Source: Streptomyces sp. NBC_00663 (GTDB lineage: Bacteria > Actinomycetota > Actinomycetes > Streptomycetales > Streptomycetaceae). Taken from it: a stretch of 64,000 nt of DNA. The stretch is from NCBI RefSeq assembly GCF_036226885.1, contig NZ_CP109027.1, positions 7,750,001 to 7,814,000 on the forward strand. Reading direction: 5' to 3'. The position numbers and the translations under genes are program-made. This document shows positions 35,091 to 44,134 of the stretch, piece after piece (the stretch's first letter is position 1; each line of letters opens with the position of its first letter). The notes under the pieces were generated by a model. The model was not told the origin of the DNA, searched no databases, and saw only the letters and a list, made by a program, of their open reading frames with translations.

Positions 35091-35981
35091 GTGACCAGCG
35101 AGATCACCCTCTTCGTCAACCCCACCGCGGGCCGCGGCCGGGGCGCCCACGCGGCGCAGCCGGCCGCTTCCGCGTTGCGGGCGGCCGGCTTCTCCGTGCG
35201 TACGGTCCTCGGGGAGAACGCCGAGGACGCCCTCACGCGCGCGCGTGCCGCCGTCGCCGACGGCACCGGCGCCCTCATCGCCGTAGGCGGCGACGGCATG
35301 GCGAACCTCGCCCTCCAGGCCGTCGCCGGCACCGGCACCCCGCTCGGCCTGGTCGCCGTCGGCACCGGCAACGACCTCGCCCGCGCCCTGGGCCTGCCGG
35401 TGCGCGACCCCACCGCGGCGGGCCTGCGGATCGCCGAGGCACTCAAGAGCGGTCACCCGCGCGACATCGACCTCGGCCAGGTGGACGGCCGCTGGTTCGG
35501 TACCGTCCTCGCCTCCGGCTTCGACTCCCGCGTCAACGACCGCGGCAACCGCATGAGATGGCCCACCGGCCGCTTCAAGTACGACCTCGCGATGCTCGCC
35601 GAACTGGCCGCGTTCCGCCCCTTCCCCTACCGCCTCCGCCTCGACGACGGCGAGGTCCGGGAGATCGACGCCACCCTCGTCGCGATCGGCAACGGATCGT
35701 CGTACGGCGGCGGCATGCGCATCTGCCCCGGCGCCGACCTGACCGACGGGCTGTTCGACGTCACCGTCGTCGGGGACTGCACGCGCGCGACGCTGTTGCG
35801 GGTCTTCCCGCGCGTGTACAAGGGCACCCATGTCGATCACCCCAAGGTCAGCGTGTACCGGGCGGCGAAAGTCGAGATCAGTGCGCCCGGCATCTCCGGG
35901 TACGCGGACGGCGAGCCGCTCGGGGCGCTTCCGCTTCTCGTGCGCTGCATCCGCGGTGCGGTGCGCGTCGTAGGGCTGTGA
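35091..35981 (+). CDS. Diacylglycerol/sphingosine kinase-family lipid kinase
   Basis: ATP-dependent lipid kinase of the DagK/YegS family, 296 residues. Seen motifs are FVNPTAGRG near residue 8, the nucleotide loop AVGGDGMAN (about 64-72), and VAVGTGNDLARALGLP. The C-terminal beta-sandwich ends with GYADGEPLG, which is typical of the family. It likely recycles diacylglycerol to phosphatidate at the membrane, though the exact lipid is not shown by sequence. It sits 31 bases after tatC. Confidence 0.9.
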   Translation: MTSEITLFVNPTAGRGRGAHAAQPAASALRAAGFSVRTVLGENAEDALTRARAAVADGTGALIAVGGDGMANLALQAVAGTGTPLGLVAVGTGNDLARALGLPVRDPTAAGLRIAEALKSGHPRDIDLGQVDGRWFGTVLASGFDSRVNDRGNRMRWPTGRFKYDLAMLAELAAFRPFPYRLRLDDGEVREIDATLVAIGNGSSYGGGMRICPGADLTDGLFDVTVVGDCTRATLLRVFPRVYKGTHVDHPKVSVYRAAKVEISAPGISGYADGEPLGALPLLVRCIRGAVRVVGL

Positions 35982-36035
35982 GCTGCGTAAAGACAAGGTT
36001 TCAGCGGACCCGATCCGGATAATGATCGTCCTGTT

Positions 36036-36058
36036 GTCAGTGGGGCCCGGTACGCTCG
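36036..36058 (+). promoter_or_regulatory. Perfect PafBC-dependent (RecA-NDp) promoter of the helicase
   Basis: TTGTCAGTG, 8 bases, TACGCT: a full match to TTGTCRGTG-N8-TANNNT, the LexA-independent damage promoter defined in mycobacteria. The -10 ends 8 bases before ATG 36067 and there is no ribosome site, so the message would be almost leaderless. Confidence 0.8.
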
Positions 36059-36066
36059 AAAGCACG

Positions 36067-38877
36067 ATGACAGAGGACCTCTCACCGGCCGAGCGGTACG
36101 CGGCTGCCCGTCTGCGGGCTGCCGAGCAGGCCACCGCGCTCGCGGGCTTCCGCGAGATGTACGACTTCGGCCTCGACCCCTTCCAGATCGAGGCCTGCCA
36201 GGCGCTCGAAGCGGGGAAGGGCGTGCTGGTGGCCGCCCCCACCGGCTCCGGCAAGACGATCGTCGGCGAGTTCGCCGTCCACCTCGCCCTGCAACAGGGC
36301 AAGAAGTGCTTCTACACGACACCCATCAAGGCGCTGTCGAACCAGAAGTACGCCGACCTGTGCCGCCGTTACGGCGCCGACAAGGTCGGTCTGCTCACTG
36401 GTGACAACAGCGTCAACTCCGAGGCGCCGGTGGTCGTGATGACCACCGAGGTGCTGCGGAACATGCTGTACGCGGGCTCGCAGACCCTCCTCGGACTCGG
36501 GTACGTGGTCATGGACGAGGTGCACTACCTCTCCGACCGCTTCCGTGGTGCCGTATGGGAAGAGGTGATCATCCACCTGCCCGAGTCGGTCACGCTCGTC
36601 TCACTGTCGGCGACCGTGTCCAACGCCGAGGAGTTCGGCGACTGGCTCGACACCGTTCGCGGTGACACCGAGGTGATCGTCTCCGAGCACCGGCCCGTGC
36701 CGCTGTTCCAGCACGTGCTCGCCGGGCGGCGGATGTACGACCTGTTCGAGGAGGGCGAGGGCAGCAAGAAGGCCGTCAACCCCGACCTCACGCGGCTGGC
36801 CAGGATGGAGGCCCAGCGGCCCTCTTACCAGGACCGCAGACGCGGCAGGGCGATGCGTGAGGCCGACCGGGAGCGGGAGCGTAGACAGCGTTCTCGGGTG
36901 TGGACTCCGAGTCGCCCCGAGGTCATCGAGCGGCTCGACGCCGAAGGCCTGCTGCCGGCCATCACGTTCATCTTCAGCCGAGCCGCCTGCGAGGCGGCCG
37001 TACAGCAGTGTCTGTACGCCGGACTGCGGCTCAACGACGACGAGGCGCGGGCGAAGGTCCGTGATCTGGTCGAGGAGCGCACCGCCTCCATCCCGACCGA
37101 GGATCTGCACGTCCTCGGGTACTACGAGTGGCTGGAAGGCCTCGAACGCGGCATCGCGGCCCACCACGCGGGCATGCTGCCGACGTTCAAGGAGGTCGTC
37201 GAGGAGCTGTTCGTACGCGGTCTGGTCAAGGCCGTGTTCGCGACGGAGACCCTCGCGCTCGGCATCAACATGCCCGCCCGCTCCGTGGTGCTGGAGAAGC
37301 TCGTCAAGTGGAACGGCGAGCAGCACGCCGACATCACGCCCGGCGAGTACACCCAGCTGACGGGGCGTGCGGGGCGGCGCGGCATCGACGTCGAGGGCCA
37401 TGCCGTGGTGCTGTGGCAGCGCGGGAGCAGCCCCGAGCATCTGGCCGGGCTGGCGGGCACGCGCACCTATCCGCTGCGGTCCAGCTTCAAGCCGTCGTAC
37501 AACATGGCGGTCAACCTGGTCGAGCAGTTCGGGCGGCACCGGTCGCGTGAGCTGCTGGAGACGTCGTTCGCGCAGTTCCAGGCCGACAAGTCCGTGGTGG
37601 GCATCTCGCGGCAGGTGCAGCGCAACGAGGAGGGTCTTGAGGGCTACAAGGAGTCCATGACCTGCCACCTCGGCGACTTCGACGAGTACGCGCGGCTGCG
37701 CCGGGAACTGAAGGACCGCGAGACCGAGTTGGCCCGGCAGGGCGCCAACCAGCGGCGCGCGGAGGCCGCGACGGCGCTGGAGAAGCTCAAGCCGGGCGAT
37801 GTCATCCATGTGCCGACGGGCAAGTACGCCGGGCTGGCGCTGGTGTTGGATCCGGGGCTGCCCGCCGGTCGGTCCAACGGGCATCGCGGGTTCGAGCAGC
37901 ATGACGGGCCGCGGCCCTTGGTGCTGACCGCCGAGCGGCAGGTCAAGCGGCTGGCGTCGATGGACTTCCCGGTGCCCGTCGAGGCGTTGGACCGGATGCG
38001 GATCCCGAAGTCCTTCAACCCGCGCTCACCGCAGTCCCGTCGGGATCTGGCCTCCGCGCTGCGGACCAAGGCCGGGCACATTCCGCCGGAGCGGGCCCGC
38101 AAGAAGCGGTCGCAGGCCGCCGACGACCGGGAGATCGCGCGACTGCGGACCGAGATTCGGGCGCACCCCTGCCATGGGTGCGACGAGCGGGAGGACCACG
38201 CGCGCTGGGCCGAGCGGTACCACCGACTGCTGCGCGACACCTCGCAGTTGGAGCGGCGCATCGAGGGCCGTACGAACACCATCGCGCGCACCTTCGACCG
38301 GATCGTCGCGCTGCTGACCGAGCTGGACTATCTGCGGGCCGACGAGGTCACCGAGCACGGCAAGCGACTTGCGCGGCTCTACGGCGAGCTCGATCTGCTG
38401 GCCAGTGAGTGTCTGCGCGCCGGGGTCTGGGAGGGGCTCGCTCCCGCGGAGCTGGCCGCGTGCGTCTCGGCGTTGGTGTACGAGGCGCGGGTCGGTGACG
38501 ACGCGATGGCGCCGAAGGTGCCGACCGGCGCGGCGAAGGCCGCGCTCGGGGAGATGGTGCGGATCTGGGGGCGCCTCGATGCCCTTGAGGAGGACTTCCG
38601 GATCACCCAGTCCGAAGGGGTCGGGCAGCGTGAGCCGGATCTCGGCTTCGCCTGGGCCGCGTACATGTGGGCCAGTGGGAAGGGGCTGGACGAGGTGCTG
38701 CGGGAGGCTGAGATGCCTGCCGGGGACTTTGTGCGGTGGTGCAAGCAGGTGATTGATGTGCTGGGGCAGATTTCTGCTGCGGCGCCTTCCAGGGAAGGGT
38801 CGAGTGTGGCGAAGGCTGCGCGTAAGGCCGTTGATCAGTTGTTGCGGGGAGTTGTGGCCTACTCGTCGGTGGGGTGA
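36067..38877 (+). CDS. helY: Ski2/Mtr4-like DEVH-box helicase
   Basis: Large superfamily-2 nucleic-acid helicase, 936 residues, orthologous to mycobacterial HelY. Walker A is APTGSGKT (58-65) and motif II is MDEVH (149-153). Motif III is LSATVSN, and motif VI lies in QLTGRAGRRGID. An insertion rich in Arg (about 255-290, RRRGRAMREADRERERRQRS) and a C-terminal rRNA-processing-arch-like region follow. ATG 36067 is chosen because homology begins there and the promoter abuts it. It could act on RNA decay or DNA repair; the damage-type promoter favours the latter. Confidence 0.93.
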   Translation: MTEDLSPAERYAAARLRAAEQATALAGFREMYDFGLDPFQIEACQALEAGKGVLVAAPTGSGKTIVGEFAVHLALQQGKKCFYTTPIKALSNQKYADLCRRYGADKVGLLTGDNSVNSEAPVVVMTTEVLRNMLYAGSQTLLGLGYVVMDEVHYLSDRFRGAVWEEVIIHLPESVTLVSLSATVSNAEEFGDWLDTVRGDTEVIVSEHRPVPLFQHVLAGRRMYDLFEEGEGSKKAVNPDLTRLARMEAQRPSYQDRRRGRAMREADRERERRQRSRVWTPSRPEVIERLDAEGLLPAITFIFSRAACEAAVQQCLYAGLRLNDDEARAKVRDLVEERTASIPTEDLHVLGYYEWLEGLERGIAAHHAGMLPTFKEVVEELFVRGLVKAVFATETLALGINMPARSVVLEKLVKWNGEQHADITPGEYTQLTGRAGRRGIDVEGHAVVLWQRGSSPEHLAGLAGTRTYPLRSSFKPSYNMAVNLVEQFGRHRSRELLETSFAQFQADKSVVGISRQVQRNEEGLEGYKESMTCHLGDFDEYARLRRELKDRETELARQGANQRRAEAATALEKLKPGDVIHVPTGKYAGLALVLDPGLPAGRSNGHRGFEQHDGPRPLVLTAERQVKRLASMDFPVPVEALDRMRIPKSFNPRSPQSRRDLASALRTKAGHIPPERARKKRSQAADDREIARLRTEIRAHPCHGCDEREDHARWAERYHRLLRDTSQLERRIEGRTNTIARTFDRIVALLTELDYLRADEVTEHGKRLARLYGELDLLASECLRAGVWEGLAPAELAACVSALVYEARVGDDAMAPKVPTGAAKAALGEMVRIWGRLDALEEDFRITQSEGVGQREPDLGFAWAAYMWASGKGLDEVLREAEMPAGDFVRWCKQVIDVLGQISAAAPSREGSSVAKAARKAVDQLLRGVVAYSSVG

Positions 38878-38900
38878 CGGTTCCGGGTGCGGGGGGTCTG

Positions 38901-38930
38901 TGGCTGGTCGCGCAGTTCCCCGCGCCCCTT
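38901..38930. repeat. Half of a common Streptomyces intergenic palindrome
   Basis: GGCTGGTCGCGCAGTTCCCC followed by GCGCCCCTT is, from general knowledge of Streptomyces genomes, the left arm of a widespread intergenic hairpin repeat. Here the right arm is missing, so it is a truncated copy between the helicase and the convergent amidase gene. Confidence 0.6.
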
Positions 38931-38937
38931 GGGTGCG

Positions 38938-40578
38938 TCAGCCTTTCCGGCGTTCCACATAGTGGCGCCAGCTGCCGTACTGCGTGATGTCCTCGGCGGC
39001 CGTGAGTGCGGTGGGTTCGCACAGGAATCCCGGTACGCGGGTGCCGTCCATCAGTTCCACGCTGCCCAGCGTCATGGGGTGGGGGAGTGCCGTCAGCAGG
39101 CGGCCCAGGCCTTCTGCCGGGAGGCGCCAGATCTCCGTCTCTATCGCCGCTCCCTCCTCGCCCACATGCACCAGGCCCGGCTTGGGTGGGGTCGTCTGGA
39201 GGGCGTGCAGGCGGTAGTGCGGGGCCGTTGTGGTCGTGCGGTCCAAGCGGGCGCCCAAGGAGAGGAGTTGGGGGTTCAGAGGTTGGCCCGTCAGGTGGGC
39301 GCCCACTACCGCCAGCCTCGTCTCCGGCTGGAGCAACGCTGCGATACGCGTCAGACGTTCGTCCGTGAACGCCGGGCCTATCAGCATCACTCCGAACGGG
39401 AGGCCGTTCACCTCGCCCGCCGGTGCCGCCACCGCGGCCAGGTCGAAGAGGTTCGTCGAGTTGGTGAAGCGGCCCAGGCGGGCGTTGGTGGCGAGCGGGT
39501 CCGCGGCCACCTCCGCGAGGGTGGGGTGACCCGGGGCGGTGGGGAGCAACAGGGCGTCCGCGTCCGAGAGTTCCGCCAGGGCTCGGGTGCGCAGGGCTGA
39601 CAGGCGGTCCAGGTCGGCGTAGAGCTGGTGGGCCGGGATGTCCCGGGCTCGGGTGATGATGCCGGCGACGGTCGGGTCCAGCCCCTCGCCTCCCTCTGCG
39701 AGCAACTTGTCGACAAAGCTCCCCACCGCCGTGTAGCGCTCGGCCACGAACGCGCCCTCGTAGAGCATCGCGGCCGCCTCGGTGAACGGGGTCAGGTCCA
39801 GGGTGCGGATCTCCGCGCCCGCGGCCGACAGCTGCGCGACCGCCGCCTCGTACGCCGCTGCCCAGCCCTCGTCCAGTGCGCCGAGCTGGTCGAGGGGCGG
39901 GACCGCTATCCGCCAGGGGCCGGCCGGCCGGCCGGGGACAGGGGGTGGGGTGGCCGTCGTCATGTGGGACAGGGCCTGCTCCGCCTCCGGGAGGGTGCGC
40001 GCGAAGACCGTCACGCAGTCCAGGGAGGCGCAGGCCGGGACCACTCCCGTCGTCGGGACCAGACCTCGGGTGGGTTTGAGGCCGACGATGCCGTTGAAGG
40101 CGGCCGGTACCCGGCCCGAGCCCGCGGTGTCGGTGCCCAGGGCGAAGTCGACCAGGCCGAGGGCCACCGCTACCGCTGAGCCGGAGCTGGAGCCGCCGCT
40201 GATGCGGGACGGATCGTGGGCGCCTCGGACGGCACCGTGCGGGGAGCGGGTGCCCACCAGGCCGGTCGCGAACTGGTCCAGGTTGGTGGTGCCCAGCACG
40301 ATCGCGCCGGCCGCGCGCAGACGGGCGACCACGGGGGCGTCCGCCTCCGGGTCGTAGGCGTACGCCGGGCAGCCCGCGGTGGTCGGCAGGCCCGCCACAT
40401 CGATGTTTCCCTTGGCGGCGAACAGGCGTCCGGCCAGCGGGAGGCCCACGCCGGCGTCGACGGCACGGGCCTCGGCCTCGACCTCCTCCTGTGGGCGCAG
40501 GTCGATCCAGATCTCCGGTCGGTCCACGGCCTCGATGCGGGCGTAGGCGGCGCGGACGCGGGTGAGAGCGTCGGTCAT
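38938..40578 (-). CDS. atzF: Allophanate hydrolase
   Basis: Cytoplasmic amidase that hydrolyses allophanate to ammonia and CO2, the last step of ATP-driven urea or guanidine breakdown. The 546-residue protein has an amidase-signature domain with catalytic Lys56 (FAAKGNIDV), the Ser-rich loop ISGGSSSGS (127-134) and nucleophile Ser154 in GTDTAGSGR. A C-terminal allophanate-hydrolase domain follows (about 435-546). It begins 10 bases after the carboxylase stop and is the last gene of a four-gene minus-strand operon. Confidence 0.95.
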   Translation of the reverse strand: MTDALTRVRAAYARIEAVDRPEIWIDLRPQEEVEAEARAVDAGVGLPLAGRLFAAKGNIDVAGLPTTAGCPAYAYDPEADAPVVARLRAAGAIVLGTTNLDQFATGLVGTRSPHGAVRGAHDPSRISGGSSSGSAVAVALGLVDFALGTDTAGSGRVPAAFNGIVGLKPTRGLVPTTGVVPACASLDCVTVFARTLPEAEQALSHMTTATPPPVPGRPAGPWRIAVPPLDQLGALDEGWAAAYEAAVAQLSAAGAEIRTLDLTPFTEAAAMLYEGAFVAERYTAVGSFVDKLLAEGGEGLDPTVAGIITRARDIPAHQLYADLDRLSALRTRALAELSDADALLLPTAPGHPTLAEVAADPLATNARLGRFTNSTNLFDLAAVAAPAGEVNGLPFGVMLIGPAFTDERLTRIAALLQPETRLAVVGAHLTGQPLNPQLLSLGARLDRTTTTAPHYRLHALQTTPPKPGLVHVGEEGAAIETEIWRLPAEGLGRLLTALPHPMTLGSVELMDGTRVPGFLCEPTALTAAEDITQYGSWRHYVERRKG

Positions 40579-40588
40579 GGGGTTCCTC

Positions 40589-43500
40589 TCAGTTCGTGGG
40601 CCCGAGGACCAGCAGCGCCGTCCCCGCCTCCACCTGATCGCCCGGCCGGGCCAGGATCTCCGCCACCACGCCGTCGACCGGCGCGTGCACCCGGGACTCC
40701 ATCTTCATCGCCTCCAGCGCGAGCAGCGGCTGTCCGGCCGTCACCTCGTCACCGGGCGAGACGTTCAACTGCCATACGGAGGCCGCGAATTCGGCCTCGA
40801 TCAGACTTCCGCCCTCGGGGACCGTCACCTCGGCCGGGGGAGCCGGTACGGCCGCCGTCTCCGCCCTGGTGAACTCACCCGCGGCCTCCCACGCGTCGCG
40901 CTCCGCGGTGAACGCCGACTGCTGGCGTGCCTTGAACTCGCGTATGGAATCGGCGTTCTCGGCGAGGAAGGCATGGTACTCGGCGAGCGAGAAGGTGCCC
41001 TCCTCGATGCGGGGTACATAGCGGCCCGAGGTGATGTCGGCCCGCAGGTCGAGGAGTTCGTCCGGGTCGACCGGATACCACTTGATCCGGTCGAAGAAGC
41101 GGAGCAGCCAGGGGGATCCCGGCTCGAACGCGCCGCGCTGCTGCCATCCCGACCACACCTGGGTCGTGCGGCCCACGAACTGGTAGCCGCCGGGGCCCTC
41201 CATGCCGTAGACGCAGAGGTAGGCGCCGCCGATGCCGACGGAGTTCTCGGCCGTCCAGGTGCGGGCCGGGTTGTACTTGGTGGTCACCAGGCGGTGGCGG
41301 GGGTCTAGAGGGGTGGCGACGGGGGCACCCAAGTACACGTCCCCCAGGCCCAGTACGAGGTACTCGGCGGCGAAGACCGTGTCGTACACGTCGTTCACCG
41401 ACGCCAGGCCGTTGACCCGGCGGATGAACTCGATGTTCCAGGGGCACCAGGGCGCGTCGTCGCGGACGCCCGCCATGTAGCGGGCGATCGCCTCGCGGGT
41501 CGCCGGGTCGTCCCAGGACAGGGGGAGGTGGACGGTACGGGAGGGGACGACGAGTTCGTCCGTGGGCGGGAGTCCTGCGGTGATCTCGCGTACGGCGGTG
41601 AGGAGTTGGTGCTGGGGGAGGCGGGTCGGGTCCGTCTGGATCTGGAGGGAACGGATGCCCGGGGTGAGGTCGGTGATGCCCTCGGGGCCCTCCGAGGCCA
41701 CCGCCTCCATCAGGGCGTGCACGCGCATGCGCAGGGCCAGGTCGAGCTGCATGGGGCCGAATTCGACGAGCAGGTTGTCGTCGCCGCTGCGGCGGTACGT
41801 CACGTCGCCGTCGCGGGCGAGGATGCCGCCGTCCACGATCTCCGGGCGGGCCGAGCCGTCCACGTTCACCGGGACGAAGCGCACGGTGTCGCCCGGGCGC
41901 AGCTGGCCCAGCTTCCAGCGCTCGGTGCTCAGGACCGTCGCCGGGCACACGAAGCCGCCGAGGGACGGCCCGTCGGGGCCCAGCAGCACGGGCATGTCGC
42001 CGGTGTAGTCGACGGCGCCGACCGAGTACGGGGTGTCGTGGATGTTGGACGGGTGCAGGCCCGCCTCACCGCCGTCGGTGCGGGCCCAGCGGGGCCTCGG
42101 GCCGACGAGGCGGACGCCGGTGCGCGCCGAGTTGAAATGCACCTTCCAGTCGGCGGCGTAGAAGTCGCGGATGTCGTCCTCGGTGAAGAACTCCGGTGCC
42201 GCGTGCGGGCCTTCGACGGCGCCGATGTGCCAGGTCGATCCGTAGGAGGGGCGGCCGGTGACCGGGGTGCCAGTGACCGGGGTGCCGATGATCGGGGTGT
42301 CGGTGACCGGGGTGTCGGTCGTCCGGGTTCCGCCGTGCAGGACGTCACCGGTGCGCAGGGCCCTGCCGCCGTGGCCGCCGAAGCGGCCCAGCGTGAAGGT
42401 GCTCGCGCTGCCGAGGAAGGCGGGGACGTCGAGGCCGCCGGCGACGAGGACGTAGGTCCGCAGGCCGTGCTCGGTGGGTGCGCCCACCGTGAGCAGCGAC
42501 CCGGCGGGTACCGTCACCGGTTCCCACTGCGGTACCGGTGTGCCGTCCACGGTGACCTCGGCCGGGGCGCCGGTGACGCAGACGGTGGTGGGGTGGGTGA
42601 ACCTCAACGAGGGGCCCTGGAGGGTGCATTCGAGGCCGGGGGCGCCTTCGTGGTTGCCGAGCGCCTGGTTGCCGAGCCGGAAGGCGCGGTCGTCCATCGG
42701 GCCGCACGGAGGCACGCCGACCTGCCAGTAGCCGGTGCGGCCGGGCCAGTCCTGCACGGTGGTGAGGGTGCCGCCGGAGACCACCTCGATGCGGGGGGTG
42801 GGGTCGGCGATGCTCGCCAGGGTCGCGGTGGAGTGCGTCGCCTGGGTGAAGCGCGCGTCCGCGAGGGCGGCGCGGACCAGGCCGAGGTTCGTCTCGATGC
42901 CGTCGACCCGGGTGCGGGCCAGCGCCTCGTCGAGCCGGCGCAGCGCGTGCGCGCGGTCCGAGCCGTACGCGATGACCTTCGCGAGCATCGGGTCGTACGA
43001 CGTCGTCACCTCGGTGCCCGTCTCCACCCAGCCGTCGACACGGACGCCGGGCGGGAACTCGACCCGTGTCAACAGGCCGGCGCTCGGCCGGTGTTCGCGT
43101 GCGGGGTCCTCGGCGTAGAGGCGAGCCTCGACGGCGTGGCCGCGCGGCGGGCCGGGGGCGCGGACGACGTCCCTCTCACCGCCGGCCAGGCGCAGCATCC
43201 AGGCGACGAGGTCGACGCCGTAGATCTCCTCGGTGACCGGATGCTCCACCTGGAGGCGGGTGTTGACCTCCAGGAAGTAGGCCTCCTCGCGGGGGGCGTC
43301 GTAGACGAACTCGACCGTCCCGGCGGAGCGGTAGCCGACGGAGGCGCACAAGTCGCGGGCGGACTCGGTGAGTTGCTCGCGGACGTGGTCCGGAAGTCCT
43401 GGGGCCGGTGCTTCCTCCAGGACCTTCTGGTTGCGGCGTTGCAGGGAGCAGTCGCGGTCGCCGAAGGTGACGACCCGGCCCGCGCCGTCGCCGAAGACCT

Positions 43501-44134
43501 GTACCTCGACATGGCGGGCGTGCTCGACGAGGCGCTCCAGGAAGACGCCCGCGGAGGAGAAGGAGGCGGCGGCGACGCGCTGCACCCGCTCCCAGGTGTC
43601 GGTGAGTTCGGCGGCGGAGCGGCACGCCGACATGCCGATGCCGCCGCCACCGCCGGTCGCCTTGAGCATGACGGGGTAGCCGATCGCGGACGCCTGTGTG
43701 TGCGCCTCCTCCAGTGAGGCCAGCAGTCCCGTGCCCGGCGCCAGCGGCACCCCCGCGGCCTCGGCCGCCGCCCGTGCGGTGTGCTTGGCGCCGAACAGCT
43801 CCAGCTGCTCCGGCGTGGGTCCGACGAAGACGATGCCGGCCTCTTCGCAGCGGCGTGCGAACGCGGCGTCCTCGGACAGGAAGCCGTACCCGGGGTGGAT
43901 GGCCCCGGCGCCGGTGTCCTTGGCCGCCTTCAGGACCAGGTCGGTGTCGAGGTAGGACTCCTTCGCGGGCGCCGGGCCGAGTCGTACCGCCTCGTCGGCG
44001 AGGCGGACGTGGGGGGCCGAGCGGTCCGGATCGGAGTACACGGCGACCGTGCGCAGGCCCAGCTCCCGTGCCGTACGGATGATCCGTACCGCGATCTCGC
44101 CCCGGTTCGCGACCAGCAGCGTGTCGAAGTTCAT
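40589..44134 (-). CDS. Biotin-dependent urea/guanidine carboxylase
   Basis: ATP- and biotin-dependent carboxylase of 1181 residues. Order: biotin carboxylase (FDTLLVANRGEIAVRIIRTA, ATP-grasp GYPVMLKATGGGGGIGMS, about 1-450), carboxyltransferase halves of the KipA/KipI type (from about 475), and a C-terminal biotinyl domain with EAMKM (Lys1144). It is annotated as urea carboxylase in most genomes. Paired DUF1989 neighbours indicate the guanidine-carboxylase branch, in which carboxyguanidine is then deiminated to allophanate. ATG 44134 overlaps the upstream stop by 4 bases (ATGA). Five in-frame 15-bp repeats (42258-42332) add a short Thr-Pro-Val linker between domains. Confidence 0.93.
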   Translation of the reverse strand: MNFDTLLVANRGEIAVRIIRTARELGLRTVAVYSDPDRSAPHVRLADEAVRLGPAPAKESYLDTDLVLKAAKDTGAGAIHPGYGFLSEDAAFARRCEEAGIVFVGPTPEQLELFGAKHTARAAAEAAGVPLAPGTGLLASLEEAHTQASAIGYPVMLKATGGGGGIGMSACRSAAELTDTWERVQRVAAASFSSAGVFLERLVEHARHVEVQVFGDGAGRVVTFGDRDCSLQRRNQKVLEEAPAPGLPDHVREQLTESARDLCASVGYRSAGTVEFVYDAPREEAYFLEVNTRLQVEHPVTEEIYGVDLVAWMLRLAGGERDVVRAPGPPRGHAVEARLYAEDPAREHRPSAGLLTRVEFPPGVRVDGWVETGTEVTTSYDPMLAKVIAYGSDRAHALRRLDEALARTRVDGIETNLGLVRAALADARFTQATHSTATLASIADPTPRIEVVSGGTLTTVQDWPGRTGYWQVGVPPCGPMDDRAFRLGNQALGNHEGAPGLECTLQGPSLRFTHPTTVCVTGAPAEVTVDGTPVPQWEPVTVPAGSLLTVGAPTEHGLRTYVLVAGGLDVPAFLGSASTFTLGRFGGHGGRALRTGDVLHGGTRTTDTPVTDTPIIGTPVTGTPVTGRPSYGSTWHIGAVEGPHAAPEFFTEDDIRDFYAADWKVHFNSARTGVRLVGPRPRWARTDGGEAGLHPSNIHDTPYSVGAVDYTGDMPVLLGPDGPSLGGFVCPATVLSTERWKLGQLRPGDTVRFVPVNVDGSARPEIVDGGILARDGDVTYRRSGDDNLLVEFGPMQLDLALRMRVHALMEAVASEGPEGITDLTPGIRSLQIQTDPTRLPQHQLLTAVREITAGLPPTDELVVPSRTVHLPLSWDDPATREAIARYMAGVRDDAPWCPWNIEFIRRVNGLASVNDVYDTVFAAEYLVLGLGDVYLGAPVATPLDPRHRLVTTKYNPARTWTAENSVGIGGAYLCVYGMEGPGGYQFVGRTTQVWSGWQQRGAFEPGSPWLLRFFDRIKWYPVDPDELLDLRADITSGRYVPRIEEGTFSLAEYHAFLAENADSIREFKARQQSAFTAERDAWEAAGEFTRAETAAVPAPPAEVTVPEGGSLIEAEFAASVWQLNVSPGDEVTAGQPLLALEAMKMESRVHAPVDGVVAEILARPGDQVEAGTALLVLGPTN
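42258..42332 (-). repeat. Five tandem 15-bp repeats inside the carboxylase gene
   Basis: Units such as GTGACCGGGGTGCCA and GTGACCGGGGTGTCG repeat five times on the plus strand, encoding pentapeptides like TPVTG on the coding strand. The copies diverge by 1-5 bases. They lie in a linker of the carboxyltransferase region, so length variation should be tolerated. Confidence 0.9.

Noticed and set aside
41528..43717. A 729-residue plus-strand frame inside the carboxylase gene
   Set aside because: Antisense shadow with repetitive Gly/Ala/Val/Arg composition; the carboxylase on the minus strand has complete domains.
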